A stretch of 64,000 nucleotides of DNA from Schaalia sp. lx-260 (lineage in GTDB: Bacteria; Actinomycetota; Actinomycetes; Actinomycetales; Actinomycetaceae): assembly GCF_021083645.1 (NCBI RefSeq), contig NZ_JAJNRQ010000004.1, forward strand, positions 248,001-312,000, in the 5' to 3' direction. The position numbers were made by a program, and so were the translations under genes. Within the stretch, counting starts at the first letter, position 1. Each line of letters opens with the position of its first letter. This document shows positions 57,991 to 64,000 of the stretch, piece after piece. The notes under the pieces are model-generated. The model did no database searches. It was not told the origin of the DNA and worked only from the letters and a program-made list of their open reading frames with translations.

Positions 57991-58230
57991 TTAGAAGTCC
58001 CTGTGGATACTGACGAGTTCAAAACCTGCTTCTGTGACTGCTTCTTGCAGGGCTTGGTCATCAACACCGTGGTCGGTGACGACGGTGACCTGTGATGTGC
58101 CACCGGAGTTCAGGATAACTTCGATGTTGAGGACCCCGGTCACGTCTTCAAGTTCTTCGGTAATAGAAGCAACGCAGTGGCTGCATGTCATACCGGTGAC
58201 GTGGAGGACGACGGTTCGATCAATAGGCAT
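57991..58230 (-). CDS. copZ: Copper chaperone, heavy-metal-associated domain (CopZ-like)
   Basis: 79 residues from ATG 58230, which has AAGGAAAA about 8 nt upstream; the longer frame overlaps csoR. A single ferredoxin-like HMA domain has the metal site MTCSHC (Cys16 and Cys19). It carries Cu(I) in the cytoplasm to CopA or to CsoR. It lies 19 bp after csoR and about 90 bp before copA, in one unit. Confidence 0.93.
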   Translation of the reverse strand: MPIDRTVVLHVTGMTCSHCVASITEELEDVTGVLNIEVILNSGGTSQVTVVTDHGVDDQALQEAVTEAGFELVSIHRDF

Positions 58231-58249
58231 GGTGTTTTCCTTTTCTGTG

Positions 58250-58531
58250 TCAGGATTTGATGAGGCGGGCAATAGCTTGGGTAGCTTCTTCTACTTTTTC
58301 ACGCCCAGCTTCTTCGGATTCTTTTGCTGCTTGTACAACGCAGTGGGCAAGGTGGTCTTGGAGGAGGGCAATAGCAACTGAGTCGAGTGCGGACTGTGCG
58401 GCGGAGATTTGTGTGAGGATATTTATGCAGTAGGTGTCCTCAGAAATCATGCGTTGGAGTCCGCGCACTTGACCTTCAATACGTCGTAAACGGGTGAGGT
58501 ATTGGTCTGTTGATTGCGTGTAGCCGCTCAT
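58250..58531 (-). CDS. csoR: Copper-sensing repressor CsoR
   Basis: 93-residue all-helical repressor of the CsoR/RcnR family. The Cu(I) ligand set Cys35, His60, Cys64 (DTYC..., HLAHC) corresponds to the C-H-C triad of copper-specific members, with the RRIEGQVRGLQRMI DNA-contacting helix near the N-terminus. It releases the operator on binding Cu(I). It is the first gene of the csoR-copZ-copA unit, with AAAGGG about 8 nt before the ATG. Confidence 0.95.
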   Translation of the reverse strand: MSGYTQSTDQYLTRLRRIEGQVRGLQRMISEDTYCINILTQISAAQSALDSVAIALLQDHLAHCVVQAAKESEEAGREKVEEATQAIARLIKS

Positions 58532-58561
58532 GCTGTTCCCTTTAGTTGGTGCTCACCATGT

Positions 58562-58590
58562 AGAATACCCCTAGGGGGTATATGTGTCAA
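58562..58590 (-). promoter_or_regulatory. csoR promoter with embedded CsoR operator
   Basis: On the minus strand a TTGACA -35 (58585-58590) and TATTCT -10 (58562-58567) are separated by 17 bp. The spacer and -10 overlap the near-perfect palindrome ATACCCCTAGGGGGTAT (58565-58581), which matches known CsoR operators (G/C tract around TA). Repressor binding would block the polymerase directly. The transcript would start near 58555, about 25 nt before the csoR start. Confidence 0.85.
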
Positions 58591-58834
58591 TGTTTACGCT
58601 TCTTGTGCTTACACAAAGACTCATAGATTTAACCTATGAAACACACAGTAATGATTCCGCCCGCACCTCGCAGATATCCTCCTCGACAATCCACACCCCT
58701 ATATTCCAGACCCCAGCAAAACACCACCCACTGATATAGCTCCTGAAAAACGTGACTCTTTCACGGATAATCAGAAATAAGAGCAGACAAAGGCACTACC
58801 TGTGCCCGGCCTTATCCTTTGTGGAAGAACAAGT

Positions 58835-60244
58835 ATGGCTACACGCAGACGACGATCACCTTTCTACACGCCTCGACGTATCCCCCACGCCGTCGCAGCA
58901 CGCACAGCCGGACTTAAATTAGCGCCACTGGTCCCACAACTGGCTCTCGCAGGAGCCACCACACTGATCGCTGACTACGCGATTGTTCCTGAAAATCTGC
59001 GAGCCACCCTGCGCACATGGGCTTCACAGCTAGGCGACGATATTAGCGAGCACTCCCAACGTATTTTCTTTGACGACCCGGGACTGGACACCCTTTTAAT
59101 CCGTGGAATCAGCCGCACTTCAGCTATCGTCACAACGCTTATACGAACATGGCTGATGACAACAAAAACTTTAGGAACAGACCGCGACGGCCGGGCAGCC
59201 CGTACACTGCCGCTTTTACCACGACGCGGATATGACTCATTCATGACATTCATGCTGACTACAGGAACTGCAGTCGGACTTTTACGCGGCGGGCACGTAC
59301 ACACCGCGACCACTTACGATTCAACCCAACCCGACAACGACGACCCATCCGCAGAACATGTGCGATCTGACGTTGGACGTTACCTTACCCCCCACACGCT
59401 GACAGACCTGGCGCATGACATCAGCGACCTGTACTGGTCTGACACTCAGGGCACAACCATAAAAATTACTCAAGTAGGCGACGAAATGTCACGCCGATGG
59501 ATTATGTCGCTGCCGGGAACAGACCACGTGGACTGGGAAAGCACGCCTAACCCAGCCGACACGGAATCAAATATCCGTGAAATCCTTGGCTTACCTTCCG
59601 CAATGCGTACAGGAGTCTTGCGCGCCCTGCATGAAGCAATGAAAAAAGCAGGAATCCCAGAACACGAATACCACAAAGAAAAAGTGCTGATTTGCGGACA
59701 TTCCCAAGGCGGAATGGTTGCGGTCGCTTTAGCTTCACGTGAACCCGTAGAAATGGGAGTCAATGTCACAGGGATCCTGTCATTAGGCACCCCAGGGCGA
59801 CGATTCCGTATACGGCCCGATGTCGTTATGGTTGCGGTGGAACACGATCAAGACGTTGTTCCCAGTATGGATGGAACACCGGCGCGCGCCCCAGATCACA
59901 GAGTCGTTGTGGGACGTAAACTGGTGCGTCCACGTCATAACCCTTTGTATTACGCGCACTCATCTACAACCTACGCTCAAACTGTGCGTTTACTGGAACG
60001 TAAAGTAGATATTGCGCCGTGGGGGAAAGTCGCGCGAACTGTAGAAAAATTACGCCAATTCTTACCGCAACCGGGCGAATACACTCGCGTAACAATTCAT
60101 GAGATTTGGCAAGAGGTCCGCGAACCTGCGCATAACAGCAGGTGGGATACGTTTTTGCGTCTTGAACGCAGCACACTTACCCCTGTGGACTATGAAGAAA
60201 CACTGGTCCCGCAACGACAAGGAGGTCGTCATGAGCACACCTGA
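58835..60244 (+). CDS. Alpha/beta hydrolase-fold protein, lipase/esterase-like, possibly linked to secretion cluster
   Basis: 469 residues from ATG 58835 (GGAAG about 8 nt upstream; GTG 58802 is less likely). The basic N-terminus (ATRRRRS) and a weak hydrophobic segment are followed by about 200 residues without known motifs. The second half has an esterase core: LICGHSQGGMVAVALA (G-H-S-Q-G elbow), SLGTPGRRF, and candidate acid EHDQDVVPSMDG and histidine HSSTTYAQT residues. This resembles the acyl-hydrolase domain found in lipase class 3/PE-PPE-like proteins. It is translationally linked to the next gene by overlap (stop at 60244, next start at 60231). The substrate is unknown. Confidence 0.7.
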   Translation: MATRRRRSPFYTPRRIPHAVAARTAGLKLAPLVPQLALAGATTLIADYAIVPENLRATLRTWASQLGDDISEHSQRIFFDDPGLDTLLIRGISRTSAIVTTLIRTWLMTTKTLGTDRDGRAARTLPLLPRRGYDSFMTFMLTTGTAVGLLRGGHVHTATTYDSTQPDNDDPSAEHVRSDVGRYLTPHTLTDLAHDISDLYWSDTQGTTIKITQVGDEMSRRWIMSLPGTDHVDWESTPNPADTESNIREILGLPSAMRTGVLRALHEAMKKAGIPEHEYHKEKVLICGHSQGGMVAVALASREPVEMGVNVTGILSLGTPGRRFRIRPDVVMVAVEHDQDVVPSMDGTPARAPDHRVVVGRKLVRPRHNPLYYAHSSTTYAQTVRLLERKVDIAPWGKVARTVEKLRQFLPQPGEYTRVTIHEIWQEVREPAHNSRWDTFLRLERSTLTPVDYEETLVPQRQGGRHEHT

Positions 60245-61142
60245 GCCTCATTCCTACATATGGGCTGCTTTGAAGAAAAGCACAGAAGAACTCCTCTCAC
60301 GTTTACCGTCGCTTGAAACAGGCAACGCTCGCTCTAATGTGCCCGGTGATGCTCATTCGCGCAGGTTTAGCGGCACACAGCATCATGCCTCTGGTCAGGC
60401 GTATCCACGAGTGAGCCAGCACACCGGTATGAATATGCATAAACGTGTCCCGCATATTGCTCATCCGCTGACACTTGGCACGCTGAGTGTACTTGCCCTA
60501 GGCACGGGAGCGGCCTTTGCTTCTTTACGTTCCTCGCGGCGTACAGGCAGGTCAGAACGTATCAGCGCGTATTTGGAAAACAGTATTGCCTCAGCGCAAT
60601 TAGGTGAAGGCATTTCTGTGGAGGTGCTGGCACTCCAAGTGCGTGAAGGTTTCGGTAAACCCGATCTCATCAGTGTGGATATTGTGATTCACAGGCAAGG
60701 CCGCATGAATGATTCCACTGATTCCTTTGCAATGGAAAAATCTACGCAGGAGCAACAGACAGGGAGTATTCCTGCAGTTCTTGCGCCTATTGATGCTGAT
60801 AACGTGCCTATTGGCGCTGATACTGGACAGGTGTCACAGGATGAGTGCGCAGGAGGACCTAGCCTTGCCTCTCAATTACTTCCCCCTCAATCAGAGGAAC
60901 GGATGACCCGGCATGAGGAATTGACAGAGGAGGAAATCCACGCCGCTCATGTTGTTTTACGTAGCTTATGGGACAATCCAGAAATCGCCCCCGTATCCAT
61001 ATGCTTACGTGTACGTGAACAGTGCGACGGCAAGTTACGTGCCAGTTGCACGGATTTAGGGTGTGAAACGGGTATCGTGCAGCCTACGCAGTTGTATGAA
61101 TTTTTTGGTGCTCCCGCTTCAGATCGTTTGTGGCACCCGTAA
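60231..61142 (+). CDS. Uncharacterised protein with one membrane span, partner of the upstream hydrolase
   Basis: 303 residues from ATG 60231 with AGGAGG 6 nt upstream; it overlaps the hydrolase gene by 14 bp. A polar N-terminal part of about 80 residues is followed by one hydrophobic span (LTLGTLSVLALGTGAAFASL, about 80-99), then a polar domain (RISAYLENSIASAQLGEG...), an acidic linker and a C-terminal domain (AAHVVLRSLWDNPEIAPVSICLRVREQ). I do not recognise a family. The overlap indicates coupled production with the hydrolase, so a membrane-bound partner or delivery factor is plausible. Confidence 0.7.
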   Translation: MSTPEPHSYIWAALKKSTEELLSRLPSLETGNARSNVPGDAHSRRFSGTQHHASGQAYPRVSQHTGMNMHKRVPHIAHPLTLGTLSVLALGTGAAFASLRSSRRTGRSERISAYLENSIASAQLGEGISVEVLALQVREGFGKPDLISVDIVIHRQGRMNDSTDSFAMEKSTQEQQTGSIPAVLAPIDADNVPIGADTGQVSQDECAGGPSLASQLLPPQSEERMTRHEELTEEEIHAAHVVLRSLWDNPEIAPVSICLRVREQCDGKLRASCTDLGCETGIVQPTQLYEFFGAPASDRLWHP

Positions 61143-61429
61143 GGTAACCGCTAGCATCCGCACGGTGCCCGCAAAACAGCCGTTAAGTCACCCAAGGTAG
61201 GTGTCAGGCATCCCGCTAGGTACGGGTTAAGTGCCCGCAAAGCATTTGTAGGGTAGTTACAAACCAGTGACGTAGTGGTGCAGTGAAGCAGTGATGCCTC
61301 AGGCGGGCAGCTCAAACCGATGTGTGGAGGACCTAAAACAAGTGCCCCTGCACGGGCTTACGAAAGTAGATAAGTCGTTACGCGCTAAGTCCACACAAGC
61401 ACTAGTGTCCCTGTACGGGCTTACGAGAG
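61143..61429. repeat. Intergenic region with paired direct repeats, overlapping the purB 3' end
   Basis: Two pairs of imperfect repeats lie between the converging genes. GGTGCCCGCAAAACAG (61164-61179) matches AAGTGCCCGCAAAGCA (61229-61244). The 26-bp copy at 61341-61366 (AGTGCCCCTGCACGGGC then TTACGAAAG) matches 61404-61429 (AGTGTCCCTGTACGGGC then TTACGAGAG), which includes the last codons and stop of purB. Each longer copy can form a short CCC...GGG hairpin, so they may serve as terminators for purB and the opposing operon. A duplication of the purB end is the simplest origin. Confidence 0.6.
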
Positions 61430-62890
61430 CGTATCCTCATGCACCCACTGAGCAATCGTTTCCGATAAACCAATGTATGTATGAGGTGACAAGGCCAGTA
61501 AACGTGCCCCTACTTCGGCAGGTAAACCAAGGCCAGAAATGAAGTCACGCATACTTTCTGCGCTCACCTCATGGCCGCGAGTGAGTTCTTTCAAACGCTC
61601 GTACGGATTGGCCATACCGGTTGCTCCGGCAATCGCTGCCGCCCGCATTGCTTGCTGCACGGCCTCACCAAGGACAGCCCATTGGGTATCTAAATCATCT
61701 GACATGCGCTGCGCATCAATGTCGATTCCACGTAAACCGCGAACTAAATTGTCGATTGCCAAGGCGGAATGACCCAGTGCGACACCAATGTTACGTTGGG
61801 TGGTTGAATCGGTCAGGTCACGCTGTAAACGTGAGGTTACCAAAGTGGCGGCAAGGGAATCACAGAGCGCACACGAGATCTCAAAATTTGCTTCCGCATT
61901 TTCAAAACGAATGGGATTGACTTTATGAGGCATCGTTGAAGAACCTGTGGAGCCTTGCGCTGAAAGATTCTGGTGGAAGTATCCCAAGGAAATATACGAC
62001 CAGCAATCAGTGGCAAGGTTATGCGCAATACGGTTAAAACGGGCAATATCTGAGTACAATTCCGCCTGCCAATCGTGGGATTCGATCTGCGTGGTGAAAG
62101 GATTCCACGTTAAACCGAGTTTTTCAACGAAATTACGGGTGATTGCAGGCCAGTTAGCCTCAGGAACAGAGATCACATGAGCAGCCCATGTGCCTGTAGC
62201 ACCGTTGATTTTGCCCAGGTATTCCATCTGTTCGATACGATGAATTTGACGAGTAAGCCTGTGGTGGATAACAGCGATTTCTTTACCAATAGTGACGGGG
62301 GTAGCGGGTTGGCCGTGCGTGCGCGCCAGCATGGGGGTGTGCGCGCCAGCGTCTACAAGTTCAACTAAACGGTCAGTGAGTCGCGCAGCGGCAGGTAACC
62401 ATTCATTTGTGACGGCGGAACGGATGGTCAGCGCGTATGCAAGGTTGTTGATGTCTTCTGAGGTGCAGAAAATATGAACGACCTCAGTTAATTCCGGTAA
62501 ATGAGTGCTGTCACCTAAAACTTTGGTAGCTTCACGCATGTATTCACCGATGAGGTATTCAACTGCTTTCACGTCATGACGTGTTTCGGCTTCGATTTCT
62601 GCGAGGCGTTGAATATGTGTTGCCCCAAAAGCGCGCGGAAGTGCGCGCAGGTAGTCGCGTTCAGCGTCAGTGAGTGTGGGAGCGCCCGGTAGTGCCTGTG
62701 TATCAAGCAGGTGGATGAGCCATTCGATTTCCACGTGGATGCGAGCACGGTTCAGAGCCGCTTCGCTCAGATAGTTTGATAGTGCGTGAACAACGGGACG
62801 GTAACGCCCATCCAGAGGTGATAATGCTTCACCAATGGTTGATAGATCTGTGTAACCGTCTACTGGGGAAAAAATTAACGCTGCGCTCAT
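61421..62890 (-). CDS. purB: Adenylosuccinate lyase
   Basis: 489 residues from ATG 62890; the longer frame to 63010 adds 40 residues without family similarity. The enzyme acts twice in purine synthesis, splitting SAICAR and adenylosuccinate. It belongs to the E. coli-type subfamily: LSPLDGRYRPVVHALSNYLSE at the start, EAETRHDVKAVEYLI, FCTSEDINNLAYAL, ARTHGQPATPVTIGKEIAV, and the fumarase-lyase signature GSSTMPHKVNPIRFENAE around residue 300. The length and motifs are complete. Confidence 0.95.
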   Translation of the reverse strand: MSAALIFSPVDGYTDLSTIGEALSPLDGRYRPVVHALSNYLSEAALNRARIHVEIEWLIHLLDTQALPGAPTLTDAERDYLRALPRAFGATHIQRLAEIEAETRHDVKAVEYLIGEYMREATKVLGDSTHLPELTEVVHIFCTSEDINNLAYALTIRSAVTNEWLPAAARLTDRLVELVDAGAHTPMLARTHGQPATPVTIGKEIAVIHHRLTRQIHRIEQMEYLGKINGATGTWAAHVISVPEANWPAITRNFVEKLGLTWNPFTTQIESHDWQAELYSDIARFNRIAHNLATDCWSYISLGYFHQNLSAQGSTGSSTMPHKVNPIRFENAEANFEISCALCDSLAATLVTSRLQRDLTDSTTQRNIGVALGHSALAIDNLVRGLRGIDIDAQRMSDDLDTQWAVLGEAVQQAMRAAAIAGATGMANPYERLKELTRGHEVSAESMRDFISGLGLPAEVGARLLALSPHTYIGLSETIAQWVHEDTLS

Positions 62891-63201
62891 AACTCCATCA
62901 TTCCAGACAAAACCATGTGACAGAAGTGCCATCCACAAGATGTGTGAGGATCCTCTATCTGCGAATATCCCATATCCCCAAGATGGGATGCCACATATCC
63001 CCAGGATCAAAAAGCATGGGAGAAGTTATCCACAGGTCACCAGCGCGGGGATGATACGGCGTAAAAGCGTGCCTAAGCTGTCGGATGCTGTGGTAGCGCC
63101 TACGCGGTGCGATCAGTGAAATGTCTGGATTTTCAGGGCAATGCAGGATGCTACGGATGTTCTGCGTGCTTTTTGATAGGTACGGATGAAAGGGATGAAA
63201 G
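62891..63201. other. Intergenic region between divergent purB and WXG100-like gene
   Basis: About 310 bp. It has two direct copies of a 14-bp motif (CATATCCCCAAGAT at 62971-62984 and CATATCCCCAGGAT at 62994-63007) and an isolated TTATCCACA DnaA box near 63026. Promoters for both divergent genes should be here, but -10/-35 boxes cannot be fixed. Confidence 0.5.
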
Positions 63202-63486
63202 ATGTACTCATTTATTGGATGTCTTGAGGACGTTTATCAGCATGTGCAGCATGGTTCGGATTTATTGCATGAGGCTGCGCAATTGATTGCGAGGGATGAT
63301 TTTCCCACGTGGAAGGGAAGTACAGCCGACCGTGCGCGAATAGTTATGCAGGATATGTGCGCACATATTGATCGAACGAATACGCGCATACAGAATATTC
63401 ACCGCTACCTTGATGCACAAAGCGCTTTGTATGAGCGTATTGAGGCAGCGTCTTTAAGTAACCTGTACACCGTTCCTACACGATGA
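63202..63486 (+). CDS. WXG100/ESAT-6-like small helical protein
   Basis: 94 residues, ATG at 63202 with AAGGG about 8 nt upstream. Predicted helix-turn-helix hairpin: a first helix (CLEDVYQHVQHGSDLLHEAAQLI), the turn with FPTWKGSTADRA holding the W-x-G motif, and a second helix (VMQDMCAHIDRTNTRIQNI). There is no signal peptide. WXG100 proteins are exported by ESX/type VII secretion systems as dimers. The following gene starts 35 bp downstream with a similar helical pattern, suggesting a secreted pair. No secretion ATPase is in the window. Confidence 0.7.
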   Translation: MYSFIGCLEDVYQHVQHGSDLLHEAAQLIARDDFPTWKGSTADRARIVMQDMCAHIDRTNTRIQNIHRYLDAQSALYERIEAASLSNLYTVPTR

Positions 63487-63520
63487 TGGCGCAGATGAAT
63501 GAGCCCATGAGTGTGATCCC

Positions 63521-64000
63521 ATGAGTGACCCGATAGACGATTCGATGGGCGACCCTTTTCTTGACCATGTGGTTGTTACCTCTGCGCATACTCAGGTCAA
63601 TACAGATGATTTAACTTTCAGGTGCTCTGACATGCGGCAGGCTCAGGATATACTGCTTCGCGCCGTCGGAAGTATCCAAAGCGCACGTGAGAAAATCTCT
63701 GCTCTTAACAGCGGATATTACGAGGAGTATTGCAGTGAAACGGCTTTAGAAAACGCGATACTTGATGTCACACAATGTGCTAGGGATATTGAGGTTTTCC
63801 AAGGAAACCTGCTGCGTGCTCTTTTAATTTTTATTGCTGCTGAAGGGGATGCAGCCCGTTTTGAATGTGTATGGAAAAAATTTGGCCCCCAGCAGCCGAG
63901 TGCGTGGAATGTGGGAACTTTCAGCCCTCATGCGGGACAGAACAACATTCCCACAGGTGCGCCTATAGGTTCAGATCAGGCGCAATCTATGCGGGGAAAT
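63521..64000 (+). CDS. Uncharacterised protein with WXG-like helical N-terminus, truncated by right edge
   Basis: The ATG at 63521 opens a frame that stays open for all 160 codons to the window edge. The N-terminal residues DPIDDSMGDPF are acidic. A helical stretch (RQAQDILLRAVGSIQSAREKISALNSGYY, LENAILDVTQCARDIEVFQGNLLRAL) follows, then a Gly/Pro/Gln-rich segment that looks like a linker (SAWNVGTFSPHAG...). It probably continues into a longer protein. A partner or effector of a type VII-like secretion pair is inferred from its neighbour only. Confidence 0.6.
   Translation, partial: MSDPIDDSMGDPFLDHVVVTSAHTQVNTDDLTFRCSDMRQAQDILLRAVGSIQSAREKISALNSGYYEEYCSETALENAILDVTQCARDIEVFQGNLLRALLIFIAAEGDAARFECVWKKFGPQQPSAWNVGTFSPHAGQNNIPTGAPIGSDQAQSMRGN

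Noticed and set aside
58636-58734. 32-codon proline-rich frame upstream of the hydrolase
   Set aside because: No ribosome-binding site, no family likeness, ends in random sequence; composition alone explains it.
61291-61542. 83-codon plus-strand frame across the repeat region and purB end
   Set aside because: It is antisense to purB for half its length and no start site is supported.
1-64000. CRISPR arrays, insertion sequences, integrases, prophage genes or rRNA operons
   Set aside because: I looked for regularly spaced repeats, transposase or integrase motifs and rRNA landmarks on both strands and found none.

Overview
The window is the replication-origin region of an actinobacterial chromosome. 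By eye the base composition is moderate to low in GC for this phylum (roughly 45-50 percent). The gene order parB/parA-rsmG-jag-yidC-yidD-rnpA-rpmH // dnaA-dnaN-recF-dciA-gyrB-gyrA-DUF3566-tRNA-Ile-DLW39-tRNA-Ala is the classical actinobacterial origin layout. Small-genome protein features, WXG100-type genes and the moderate GC suggest a member of the Actinomycetaceae (Actinomyces, Schaalia, Gleimia, Arcanobacterium or a relative). The genus is inference, not shown.

Left arm (1-7475, all minus strand): the 5' end of parB, then an unusual 2.5 kb AT-rich interval holding three perfect parS sites and a two-gene cassette (a secreted small protein plus a tiny membrane protein). After it come parA, rsmG, jag/khpB, yidC, yidD, rnpA and a GTG-started rpmH. 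Origin (7476-9984): DnaA-box clusters lie on both sides of dnaA. Right replication block (9985-18410, plus strand): dnaN, recF, dciA, gyrB, gyrA and a DUF3566 membrane protein, followed by tRNA-Ile(GAT), a DLW-39 microprotein and tRNA-Ala(TGC).

19-38.6 kb: housekeeping and accessory genes. These are a PAP2 phosphatase, a 0.3 kb untranslated stretch ending in a strong terminator, an SprT-like metalloprotein overlapping a very long HrpA helicase, and an alpha/beta hydrolase lacking the usual nucleophile serine. Next are a YtxH-like protein with a ferritin-like/VIT1 transporter, a TRIC-type channel, an amino-acid permease, a membrane-anchored HNH nuclease, a four-gene ABC exporter/two-component cassette, a lactate permease and a methyltransferase.

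38.7-55.4 kb: envelope and metabolism. This part has a large MprF-like flippase with a kinase-like domain, a DedA protein, a DUF6541-like polytopic protein, pheA, a diacylglycerol kinase, serS, a HAD phosphatase, a fructosamine kinase, an FGGY sugar kinase, a DUF5926 protein, a decayed lipoprotein gene with two in-frame stops, and a family 2 glycosyltransferase.

55.4-64 kb: a copper module (csoR-copZ-copA with a CsoR operator inside the promoter; CopA carries its metal-binding domain inside the cytoplasmic ATP-binding region rather than at the N-terminus). It is followed by an alpha/beta hydrolase plus membrane-protein pair, a repeat-bearing intergenic region, purB, and a WXG100-like gene followed by a gene running off the right edge. 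No CRISPR array, insertion sequence, integrase or rRNA gene was seen.
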